From contig OZ024898.1 of NCBI GenBank assembly GCA_964017195.1, positions 8,559,294 through 8,623,293 on the forward strand: a stretch of 64,000 nucleotides of DNA, written 5' to 3'. Shown here piece after piece: positions 36,001 to 46,000 of this stretch (positions within the stretch are counted from its first letter, which is position 1; the number at the start of each line of letters is the position of its first letter). The DNA comes from Siderastrea radians (taxonomy: Eukaryota > Cnidaria > Anthozoa > Scleractinia > Rhizangiidae). The notes beneath the pieces are model-generated. The model ran no database searches. It was not told the DNA's origin and saw only the letters and a list, made by a program, of their open reading frames with translations. Position numbers and translations under genes: made by a program.

Positions 36001-38240
36001 ATGTAGTTCAGAAAGTTTCTTCTCTGGAATACCAGAGAGGCCGTGGAGTCCGTCTCCATTTTGACTGATGATGTGTTTGACCAAACCCATCTGAATAAGC
36101 TTGCAAAGTGCTTCATGTGTATATGTGGGTCGTAATTTTTCATAAGGAACACCTCCACCACCATCATCGTCATCTTCATCTTCATCATCAACATCATCAT
36201 CAACATCATCAGTACAGCCATCATTTGAAACTGGTGCAAAATCACTATCTTCAACTCTAGGTTTCTTTTGTATTGGCTCTTTCATAGCTCCTTGGGATGG
36301 CAATGCTGCATCAGTACTGACAGACTCTCTGCAAAAAGGAGTGAAAAAAATCATTGTCCTCATTTTATCTGTAGTGGGACACTGGTCCACTGACTTCAGA
36401 AAATGGCTTTTTTCACTGACAGCACCACAGCTACCTTGGGTACCAGGGATTTCTCTTGTATGCTTCTATGGAACAGTCATTGGCCAGAGGACAATCAATG
36501 AGCAGTAAGGTACACAAGCCAAGGAGGCCCACACAGCTAGAGCTTAACCCGGTTTCTATAGCATGAAGCAACTGAGAGCATTGCTACTCTCTCCTGGATG
36601 GGATGCTAGTCCATCGCAGGGTTACCCCCCAGCAGTATTTCGCCGGTACCCATTTATACACCTGGGTGGAGAGAGACAATGTGAGGTAAAGTTTCTTGTC
36701 TAAGGGAACAACATAATGGTAGGGACTGGGCCTCGAACCACCAAACTTCAGATCTGAAATCCATTGCATTAACCACTACATCACCATACCCCCACCTCAA
36801 TCATTGAGCAGTACTGTATGACATCCAAAGTTTGTGCATCTTCAAGTATGCAAGAAAAACATCTGGCACCCAGGGTATGCAAGACCCCCAAACGAGAAAA
36901 AAGTTGGCAAAATCAGTGTTACTTTGTTAACACAAGATATCTTGAAAAGCATTTGCCGAGGTGTATGGAAGATTGATATGAGTAACTGGAAGTAGAATGT
37001 TCTAACTGTCCTTGAATACATAAGATTGAACAGGGTCTGGAAGGGTGTTCTCGGGATCCGGGATTTGACCAAAATACGGTGCGGGATTCGGGAAAACGCA
37101 AAATATCTTGACAGGATTCGGGATTTGACTGCTACCAGGGAAGCGGGATTCGCCAAAATTTGGGCACGGGATGCGGGATTTTTTGGCTTGTCTGTCGGGA
37201 ATTCGGGAAAGCGTCACGACCCAAGTAAACGTTCTAGCGGCAAAAGCGAATCAACCAGGCGAACGAAAAATATCAATCAAAAGGGCCAATCTACATCTTA
37301 AATTTATTAGCTTTTACAGAAATTAGTCTTTTTTAACGTATTTTTGGGAAAGAGAAAATGGTATTCGGGATAGCGATGAAAAAAGGGCGGGATGTGGGAT
37401 TCTCCTCAAAAAGGAGCAGGAATGCGGGATCAGGACCCCCCCTTCCAGACCCTGATTGAATGCTAGAGAAATCCCTACATAATGTTACAAGAAAACAATA
37501 TTCCTAGCAAAGCACCTGTGAAGACCCATGGCCAGAGCCACCCACATTTAGGCAGTGTGGACTTGCTGTAATTTGACACCCACAATATACTGACAAAAAC
37601 TACCAACCCACCCCCTATCAACTGGGCACTATTTTAACTCCTCGTCCAAAATTAAGACCCGAGTACCCCTCCCTCCCCCCTGGCAGACTCTACCAAAACT
37701 CACCAACACACAACACCCCTTTTCCTACCCCCAACTCGGCCGGAGAATATTTGGCTAGAACGAACTTTCAAACTACAAATCAGGATATTTTTACCTATCT
37801 TCCTCCGTCCACTTGCCGGCTTTTCCTCGATAATCTCCGATGCCAGCAGAAGTAGAAATGCCAGCACCCGTGAATGCAACACAATGTTTAGCATTCTTAA
37901 TGAGATCAGCAATTCTGGAAGCTTCGCTGTTAACAGCATCAAGGGAGTCGTGGAATTCCGCAGTTTTCAATGCTTCTTTCACCAAAGACTTCTCAGCTTC
38001 ACTGAGTACAAACGGAGCTCGCTTTTTATTCCTCACACGAGATGTTTTAACCAGGGTGTCCCAGCAATCGCGATGAAATACCGCGTCCCCGTTGCTTTTC
38101 CATTTTACCTTCGACTTTTGCAGTTTCGAGAATCCACCCTTTGGAATTGTAGTTCGAACCTCTACCCTTCCATCTGAACTTGATATTGGAGGAAATTGGC
38201 ATTCATTGAAGCAACAACGAACGCAAATGTCTTTTTCCAT
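33029..38240 (-). CDS. SIR2-family NAD-dependent protein deacylase (class IV, SIRT6/7-like), 4 exons, 455 aa
   Basis: Exons on the minus strand: 38240-37795, 36328-35800, 34418-34225, 33227-33029; all GT-AG with consistent phases. NAD-binding motif GAGISTSAGIGDYRG near residue 130; SQNGDGLH and catalytic His in LHGNVF in exon 2; late Rossmann motif CLGTTMTVTPANE in exon 3. Zinc ligands likely include CEKC and cysteines in CELCGLC or HRCKKQKGC. The motifs fit class IV sirtuins such as SIRT7 (PTYTHEAL, SQN, RDTI-like DTIINF). Two odd points: a run of ~17 Asp/Glu then Gly just before the Rossmann helix at about residue 180-205, and an N-terminal ~110-residue extension with CVRCCFNEC and HRDCW that could bind zinc. 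Start is the first ATG in frame. NAD-dependent removal of acyl groups from protein lysine is the family reaction; the substrate is unknown. Confidence 0.82.
33393..33615. repeat. hAT-like MITE with 8-bp target duplication
   Basis: CTTTATTA flanks both sides (33385-33392, 33616-33623). Inverted arms of ~75 bp start TAGACTACGAGCAGTCTCTC and end GAGACTGCTCATAGTCTA. The centre is CpG-rich (CGCGCGTGTTGAATCGC). Intron 3 of the SIR2 gene. Second copy at 38722-38968. Confidence 0.8.
35315..35415 (+). repeat. 3' fragment of a SINE
   Basis: GGGATGGACCAGCATCCTAT then a G run and GTAGCAATACTCTCAGTTGC match the 3' part of the SINE at 36535-36790 in opposite orientation. Intron 2 of the SIR2 gene. Confidence 0.6.
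36535..36790 (-). repeat. tRNA-derived SINE, near full length
   Basis: On the minus strand an A-box-like TGATGTAGTGGTTAATGC, then B box GGTTCGAGGCC (36730-36740), a central part with CAAGAAACTTTACCTCACAT and TCTCTCCACCCAGGTGTA, and a 3' part ending at a GGTTAAGCTC block. Intron 1 of the SIR2 gene. Confidence 0.7.
37031..37454. mobile_element. hAT-like MITE with CAGGGTCTGGAAGGG ends
   Basis: Ends CAGGGTCTGGAAGGG and CCCTTCCAGACCCTG are exact complements (apart from extra C's). The flanks share ATTGAA on both sides. The interior repeats GCGGGATTCGGGA-type words at least six times. Intron 1 of the SIR2 gene. Confidence 0.7.
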
Positions 38241-38527
38241 CACAAAAAGTTCTGCTCTGTGCAAATTTTGTTCGAAGTTGTTTTTCCCGCGAGATCAGCA
38301 ATTTTACACTTTTGGTTCCCAGGACAACTCGTCCAACAAACAGACGGACACCGCCCTTGTCCTGGAAACGAGGTTGGAAGACAGAACATCTTCATGGAGG
38401 GGAAGGAAAGTGCGAATATTATTGTTATTATTATTATTTTTTTTAGCTAGGGTTAACTTTAAAAAGTCATCACCAAAAATTTGGTGAAAAGAAGGCATCT
38501 GGGCTCCTGAAAATATGTATTGTGTGG

Positions 38528-38698
38528 TTCCAGAAAATATCCATACCTCCCTCAAGGATGATTTTTTACTTTGAACCCCCACCCCACCCCACCTACCAAA
38601 AATTCCAGTTTAGCTTCATACTTTCCTTTGCCCATTGAGACCCCACCCCGAAATTTCCAATGACCATCCAAGAGGTGGGTATGGATATTTTCTTGAAC
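38528..38698. repeat. MITE with TTCCAGAAAATATC ends (copy 3 of 4), inverted
   Basis: TTCCAGAAAATATCCATACC at the left, GGATATTTTCTTGAACCACA at the right; the internal AAATTCCAGTTTAGCTTC is the complement of the block in the other copies. Confidence 0.65.
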
Positions 38699-38721
38699 CA
38701 CACACTTGCAACCCAGCCATA

Positions 38722-38968
38722 AACTACGAGCAGTCTCTCTTTCTGCTCAGGGATAGTCGAGGAAAACAAACAAGCTAGAGAGCGTGAAATCGTCTGCCAT
38801 GTTAAATCGTCTACTGCGTTGAAACATGACACGCGTGTCGAGTCGCTAGTATCTCACTACACTAGCAGCTTGATACGCATGTCACACCCAACGTGGCAGG
38901 CAATCTTCGCACGTGTTTGTTTCCCTCGACTATCTCTGAGAAGAAAGTGAGAGACTGCTCATAGTCTA
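38722..38968. repeat. hAT-like MITE with 8-bp target duplication (second copy)
   Basis: CAGCCATA flanks both sides (38714-38721, 38969-38976). Arms ACTACGAGCAGTCTCTC and GAGAGACTGCTCATAGT match the 33393 copy. Confidence 0.8.
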
Positions 38969-39472
38969 CAGCCATACAATCAGAATTGTTTGATTTATCT
39001 CAAATTGCTGTTTAGATCCACCAACTATATCAATGCAGGATCCAGCAGCTTGGCATTGTCTAATGGCCCTTGCAGAGTTTTACAAAATGTTCTTGTACAT
39101 ATAAAAGTGAGACCACACTTCAACCCATTTGGGATGACACTTGAGCCCAAGCCCCAATATCAACATGCATGTTCTCCTCATTATAATTCTCCATTTATTT
39201 TTATGGAACTGGGGAGAGAATTTGGTTATACCTCAAGGCATTAAATTTTTGGAAACCCAGCATAAAGTGACTAGGTGTATCACCACCTCCTGGATGGGAT
39301 CCTAGTCCATCACAGGATACCCAACATGAAATGAATAGGAGTGTTACCCGGCCTGGGCAATTGATGAAAATTGATATCGGAAAACCATTCGATAAATCAA
39401 AAACTATGGATATCAATAACATAAACATTATCAATTTTATCAATCAATCAATAAAAATCGATACTCACAACT

Positions 39473-39655
39473 CTTCTGGTTATTACTGTTCTCCATACGT
39501 TTCGTATGGAGCTAGTAAGGAGAATTTGTCTATATATCAAGACATCTTATCCTTGGTGATCAGTTCCTTTATTCTTATCACTTGAATGTTTGAACAAGTA
39601 TTGAAAATGTAAAGAGAAATTTTATTTTCATCACTGTTAGCACTTAAAGGGTTAA
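39473..39655. repeat. Inverted copy of the 8689-type MITE
   Basis: Contains ATCCTTGGTGATCAG, TTATTCTTATCACTTGAATG and ends AGCACTTAAAGGGTTAA, the complement of the 8689 and 22678 copies. Confidence 0.6.
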
Positions 39656-39699
39656 AAAATACAATGAGTGTTTCTTCACTCACTCTATATGCCAAAATT

Positions 39700-40125
39700 A
39701 GGCTTAATCTCATTGCTGCAGATAACCATGTAAATTACCGACAACTTGCTCATGTCTCATCTCATAGCTTAGTCAGTAGAGCATTGGTGATGAAATCTGG
39801 GGATTGTGGGTTTGGGTATCACCCAGGTCAAACGTTTTTTTTTCTTTACCTCATATGGACCACATTTCCTGACTGGAGTTAATTCTGATTTTACATTCTT
39901 ATAACCATGCAGTGCTGTGCAGCACAATATTTTCATGTACCCTTTACATCTTCATTGTCGTGAGTTGCCATGTAAATTACCCAAGACCTTCTCCCATTTG
40001 GCCTTATAGCTCAGATGGAGGACCATTGGTGATAAAATCCAGGGGGCCTAGATTTGCACCCACCGAAGTCAAAGATTTTTCTTTACCTTGTGTGGACCAT
40101 GTTTCCTTACTAGTCTAAGGGCAAG
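39700..40125 (+). repeat. Two tandem tRNA-like SINE units
   Basis: Units at about 39715-39905 and 39925-40125 each have CATGTAAATTACC, then a tRNA-like part (ATAGCTTAGTCAGTAGAGCA, ATAGCTCAGATGGAGGACCA), then ATTGGTGATGAAATC-type and TCAAA/TTTTTCTTTACCT blocks, with a shared GAGTTAATTCT tail. B boxes are degenerate; not functional tRNAs. Confidence 0.5.
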
Positions 40126-40312
40126 GCTCAGTAGGAAATTACGTGGTTTTCCCTCAGCACTTAATTTACACTGCAGAGTTAATTCTCTGATTTCACAGTT
40201 CTAATGTCATCTTATATGGGCATAATACATACCGGTAACTTAAATTTAACCTAGGGCTAAATAGGCTAAATCCAGTCCCAGTTGACTTGGGTCTGCAGTC
40301 TGCATTGTGTGG

Positions 40313-40488
40313 TTCCAGAAAATATCCGTACCCTCCCCAAGGAGGGTCATTGGAAATTCTGAGGGGGATGGGGTGTTTAAGACCAAAATTTTAAAGGAAG
40401 GTATGAAGCTAAACTGGAATTTCCAGAGGGGTGTAGGGGTTCAAACCAAAAAACCCTCCGTGGGAGGAGTATCGATATTTTCTGGAAC
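40313..40488. repeat. MITE with TTCCAGAAAATATC ends (copy 4 of 4)
   Basis: The best-preserved copy: TTCCAGAAAATATCCGTACC on the left and CGATATTTTCTGGAACAACA on the right, inverted; centre as in copy 1. Confidence 0.7.
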
Positions 40489-40794
40489 AACACATTTTAA
40501 TACCAACTGATAAGAGAACCCTTCATTCAAACATTTTTTATTAATATCAACTGAGTGGACAAATCAAATGCTGATGTTTCGAGCATTAGGCCTTCCTCAA
40601 AGAGAATCAAAGAATTGCATATTTCAGCCTGAGGAACTTCTCTTCCTTTTATTTGTCCAGATCCAACTGGGGATTTCAGTTATACGTTACGGTTTGCAAA
40701 TCTTTCCATGCCTTGCCAAATTCATCTTAACCCTTACAGAATATCACAATATGATCTTATTTTTCCTCAGTATTGTTACTGTTTAGTCTTGCTG

Positions 40795-40796
<2 letters not shown>

Positions 40797-40845
<49 letters not shown>

Positions 40846-40851
40846 CCACCA
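40797..40851. repeat. (TCA)n microsatellite
   Basis: About 17 uninterrupted TCA units followed by CCACCACCG. Confidence 0.95.
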
Positions 40852-41182
40852 CCGTCTTTTTCTTATTCACTTTCTTCCTCTTCTCAAAGCAAAAGCAAAG
40901 AACTTTTTTTGCAGTTTGACCTAACAAGAATTTTTCTTTTTATGATGGTCCTGCAGAAGTATGTTATGTACCCAGCATTCCACCAGATTTTCATAGTGTT
41001 TGAATTTGTATTCCTCAGGAAGGTGGAATAGGCTGCCATTGAAGGTTGTGTGGAATTTGCCTTTAGTAGCTTGCAGGTGTCTGGAAAGGAGCTGTAGCAC
41101 AGCACCTATGAACATTTTAACCAGAACCTGCTCTCCTCTTCATGACATCCATATACTTTTTGTGAGCAAAGCTGTAGTCATT

Positions 41183-42702
41183 TTATTTTCTTCTTAATCT
41201 CTTGACAAACGTTACCTCGTCCTTATTTTGAATGCCATAGCTGCAAAATGAGCAAACACAATAGATAAATGATCAACAAACTGAAAGAATCAACAAATAA
41301 ATAAACTTGTGGATGAACCAATGACTGGATGACTGACTAAATGATTGAATGAATGACGGACCAAACACCAAACACTTGCCTGTGGACCTGCCCAGATAAA
41401 TGGATAGATTGAGGAAGGAAGGAAGGAAGGAAGGAGGGAGGGAGGGAGGGAGGGAGGAAGGAAGGAAGGAAGGAAGGAAGGAAAATAGGATGGAAGGAAT
41501 AGACCAACAAACAAACTAACAAATGATCAATCAAACAAACAGAAAAATGAGCAACAGATATGGCAGATTTCCTGGAACAAAACTGAGGCATTAAATAAGC
41601 AGAAAACATCTCCAAGTTTGTGATCAATATGCTGAGTTCCTTTGGACTAAGAGTCCATAACCATTTTAAAAACAGGTCAACCAGTGTCAACTTACTGCAT
41701 AAGAGGCTGGTGATCCTCTGTTAGCTTTTGTCCTTCAAATGACAGCCAGTATGTTTTCCAAACATGCTTCCTATTAAGACCAAGAAAAAAAAAACAATAG
41801 GAGCATGACATGACATGCTGGTTAACATGCAGTCACACCCACTCCAAACATATCCCATAATACAGTGGAATCTCAACAATTCATTCCCCAATAACTCCTT
41901 ACCAAGAGACAATATTTGGGCCTCCTTCTCTTGACAACTTCAGTGAGATGTGTCTTTGGATTGCTTTTTTCAAGTCATACACGGTCGCATTTTGGATAAC
42001 AACAACAGCTGATGACAAAAACACACAAAACATTCAACGTCGAGTACCTCTAAATCTTATATCCTTTCTACCCCCCCCCCCCCCCACTCTGTCTGGGTTT
42101 GCTTCTGGCCTTGGTAAAATTTCCGCACAGCTCCCTACGTCAATTATGCATTTAACTATTTTCATACTATTTCTCATAAACAAACAGCAATTATGAATAA
42201 GACTTGTGAAGTAAGAATAAGACTTGTGAAGTATTTATGAAGTATGGGCCTGTGGGGAAATCTTATTCCAGCAATTTCACATTTCGTGCTTTTAGAAATC
42301 GAAAAATAATCACAAATTAAAGCGAGCTAAATTTTGATTTTTCATCCACACTGCTCTTGTCTGGATCCTTCCCATAAATGATGCATAACACTCCGTCTTT
42401 CCAGTCAAGACACTGTCCCCAACACAGTTCTAGCTAATTTCCCCCGTTTCTAACAACATAAAACTCCGATCCTTACGTAAAACCGTGTTCTTCTCATCTT
42501 GTTGGCGAACGTTCACCACAATTGCTCGGCCGTGTTCCAAAGCAATCTGTGAGTTCACCTCATCAAGTGTGGGTCCACTGGGCAGTCCAATAAGCAAAGG
42601 ATCGCTCATTATCTCTGCGAGTTTTTCATTAAAGAGAGACATTACTTCTGGATGCGAAAGCATATCTATGTTATCGTCATCGCCCGCCCCGTCGTCCGCC
42701 AT
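41183..42702 (-). CDS. SNRNP25: U11/U12 small nuclear ribonucleoprotein 25 kDa protein, 4 exons, 154 aa
   Basis: Exons on the minus strand: 42702-42477, 42008-41903, 41770-41696, 41240-41183; all GT-AG with matching phases. The protein follows human SNRNP25 through its ubiquitin-like domain: TLDEVNSQIALEHGRA, VVVIQNATVYDLKKAIQR, SREGGPNIVSW, HVWKTYWLSFEGQKLTED and the terminal YGIQNKDEVTFVKRLRRK. It is part of the U11 snRNP, which recognises 5' splice sites of U12-type introns, so it acts in the nucleus in the minor spliceosome. It is slightly longer than the human protein because of an acidic start (MADDGAGDDDNID). The start lies 378 bp from the FKBP11 start on the other strand. Confidence 0.93.
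41414..41482. repeat. (GGAA)n/(GGGA)n microsatellite
   Basis: Tetranucleotide run, GGAA then GGGA then GGAA again, in intron 3 of SNRNP25. The open frames it yields (poly Pro/Ser) are artefacts. Confidence 0.95.
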
Positions 42703-43080
42703 CTTGTTTTTTTTTCCCCAGACTCCTCACATTTGCTCGCAACACCTCACACAGGACACCCAAGGGTGTTGTAAGAATCGAAGTGAAAAATTAAATTAAA
42801 TACATCACAATAAACAAAACACCACAGAAAGATAAGAAGCAATATCGCGTGATTGTACCAACTTTTACTTACCTCATTTACTCATTTTCAATGAAAACGA
42901 TAGATCACTCCCCGGGAGATTACTGTGGCAAAGTGGGCCTGTGGTTCTAGAGCCCATGTCTCTAAATATCTTCATGATCACGGTCCATAGTCGCCTGCTT
43001 TGATTTGCCTGATAGGCAAAACAAAGATAAAGATCTTATTCATTCAAGCAAGATATTGTTAATTGGATAAATGATTTTCA
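42703..43080. promoter_or_regulatory. Shared head-to-head promoter region of SNRNP25 and FKBP11
   Basis: The two start codons diverge across 378 bp that must hold both 5' UTRs and promoters. No TATA box is evident at a convincing position. Short GC-bearing patches (CTCCCCGGGAG at 42908) are the only notable feature. Assigned from position, not from a recognised motif. Confidence 0.55.
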
Positions 43081-46000
43081 ATGGAACAGATCACCACGTT
43101 GCTCCTCTGTTGCCTTTTTCTTTTGCTTTCCTGTGGGTGCATCTCTGAAGCAAAGAAAAAGAAAGATCTGGAGACAATCGTAGAGGTATTTTTTTTTAAT
43201 GAGCTGTTTTGTTCAGACGCGCTCCCAGTGTAAAGACTGAACTGAACTATAAACGCTTGTTTTCCGATTGCCTAGATTCTTGTGCTATTGTAGGTAGAAT
43301 CTTATTTTTGTTTATTCAGAATTTCAGAGACTGTTCTTTCGAAACAACATACGAAAGTGAACTTAAACGTTTTCTCTCCAGGAGATCTCCCGCCATAAAT
43401 CACGATTTTCTTAGCAGGCTTCTTCAGTTGCTCCAGATGCAGATGCAGATGCAGCTGTAGCTATAGCTATTAATTTCTTTCATTACTACAAAATTTGCTT
43501 TCACGTTCATAACCTCAGAAGTATGTGAAAAAAGTGAAAACTTTATCTGTACACTGTTTTAAAAAAGGGTGTGTTCGGGTAGAGTATAGTCTCAATGGCG
43601 AAAGTGGTTCCACACTGTAAACGAAATATTCGATATTTCCTTAATCGAGGAGCTGGCGAGATGAAGTTTATTGTGTACTGATAAGAAGCGATAATTTCTT
43701 ACTCATGCAATTTTGCGGTCAACTTCGATATTTAAATCGCTTCTCCGTCTGAAAGCTAAGATATGCGTTTGGGAACTTATCTCAATTCTGTTCTTTTTCG
43801 TTATTTTCGTCACAAAAAGTGTCTTTCAGAACCTCATTTTAAAGCTTTTTTAATTTAAAATTCGTAAAACGTTCTTTATTGACATCTTAATTATATTGCT
43901 AGAAGCCAAGACATCTTTTTTCCACGTATTAAACGCCATAGCCAAAGAAAATGTTGTTAAAATCTTGTTTTTCTGGCCCTTAATTATCTTAGTTAGAAAA
44001 AAAAGAAAAGAAAAGAAAAACATCACTCCATATTGTCATCACAATGTCCTCTGATACATTTTGTACCTTATTTCTGATAAAAAGTTGATTACTTTTTAGG
44101 AAATAAATCATCCATTCAAATTTCTAAGCTTGCATGGTAAATATTAATGTTGGAGATTTTAATTATGTATGATAGTAGTTATCACTGAATAGCATTGATT
44201 TAATTTTGGCTTTTCTTCATGAAAATTTATTACTGAAGACAATTACCAAAATCAAAAATAAAAATGTGCCTATTCAAATGTCTTTGATGAGACAGTTTAT
44301 TTACTTTGTCATAAATGAATTATTTAAGAGAAAGTGCAATCACAGCAGCTACATAAATTAACATAAAAAAGAAAAGAAAACTTGATAATGTCTTGATAGA
44401 GCTCTGTGTTTGTTTATACTGTGTCTTAAATTGCATAGGCAATAGCCATCATTTTTTAAGAGTTGAGGCTGCAAGAAGAGGAACTCTTTCCAATATATCA
44501 CTATAAGGTTTTTATATCTGAATTAGTAGAGATTTTGCATTGAAAAAAATTTAACAAAATCACACTGTGACATTAAATATTAGCCACTATTATTGATGGG
44601 CAATATGTGAAAGTTAAGAATAATTTCTAAGGGATCTGGGTAAGTACTTGCTGTCAAATTATCTTGGTTTCAAACTCATCTAATAAGCTGCCAAAACCCC
44701 TTTTATATGAAAGTGTATTTTTTGGCCTTTTTCTTAGAGCCCTTTAATTATCAACATATAACTTCTCCTTATAGTATTCATATCTGTCAGTTGTATCAGT
44801 GGTGAGAAAAGAGAAAATCATTAAAAGTTTAATTAACTGCTTTGATTTGCCATGAACCAAAAGCTTTTTTTTAATAAGGGTATTTTGTGTTTGGATAACT
44901 TAAGGCTGGTTCACACTTGTGACATAAGCATAAGAAACACGACATACGCAAGCACATTGGGCTTCAGAGTCATGATCCCAGGGAAATGAGACGAGTTGTA
45001 GTTTCTAAATAGCAGGAGAAGAAGAAGACGAAGAAGCACTCCTGTTGATGTTAATACTGCTCCCTAGATGTTGACTGCAGTATCAACAAAGACAACCTGA
45101 AAAAAGATGGAGGTCCTGTTGGGTGAGAGAAATCTCCAGAAAGAGAAAAAGAATAGGGTGACTACCACAATCTTGCACGGCATCGTTTCAAGCAAAATTT
45201 CTTTTATTGGCATCTCTGAAATCATCCACTGATTTGTCGTACAGGCAGGGATATGCACGCATGGCCTCAGCCAGTTTATCATAAAATCCAGTGTGTTTGA
45301 AGAAGACGTCACTTTGAAACTGGTAATTAGAGCAGGATTGGGAACTATTTTCCTTTGAATTTCTGCTGATATCAAATACTGCTGTTTCATTATGCTTATG
45401 CTTTAATGCTTATGTTACTCTGGTTCACACTACGCTTTCTTGTGCTTATGCTTCTGTTTATGCTTATGTCACAGAAGTGTGAACCAGCCTTTAAACTTAG
45501 TTTGGAGGCTTTCTGTCAATGAAAGTTCTTTAGAGCTTTGTGCATTAAGCTCAAAGAAATGAGGAATTATAGTGGAGCCCTGCTTAGTATCTCAAACTTT
45601 CCAAGGGAAAAGAAAAATATTATTGGGTCTAGATAAGGTTGGCGATTGCTCAGATTGGTGTAAAAAATGGAACTTAAGACATAAAACTACTCGCATATTG
45701 GTGCTTGCAGTCTGACCGTGTTCCGTAGGTCTACATGACTGTACAATTTGCAACATTTTTTAAGTAACTAGCATTTTAAGTTGTACTGTTTTATGCTTGT
45801 AAATTGTTATTACTGAGTTAAATGCTCTCTTACAGTATAATATATTTGTGATATTATTACTTTTAATATTTTTTGTATGTATTTTTCAACTGATCTGTGA
45901 ATCTGGGAATTGTATTTTAGTACAAACCTGCTGACTGCAAGGATAAAGCTGATAACGGAGACATTGTGTCAGTTCACTATACAGTACGTACATTTCTAAC

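Larger units (their letters stand above)
38241..41182. other. Intergenic spacer between SIR2 and SNRNP25, repeat-filled
   Basis: No coding gene seen. Contains the MITE copies at 38528, 38722, 39473 and 40313, two tandem SINE-like units (39700-40125), a hammerhead-like motif near 40571 and a TCA microsatellite near 40797. Confidence 0.5.

Noticed and set aside
36842..37301. Overlapping 60-104-codon frames on both strands
   Set aside because: Repetitive GGGATTCGGGA words of the MITE at 37031-37454 create them.
41290..41690. Pro/Ser-rich minus-strand frames
   Set aside because: Generated by the GGAA/GGGA microsatellite in SNRNP25 intron 3.
45064..45390. 108-codon minus-strand frame as a gene
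   Set aside because: The meaningful frame here is a different one (the MADF relic); this is its shifted shadow.
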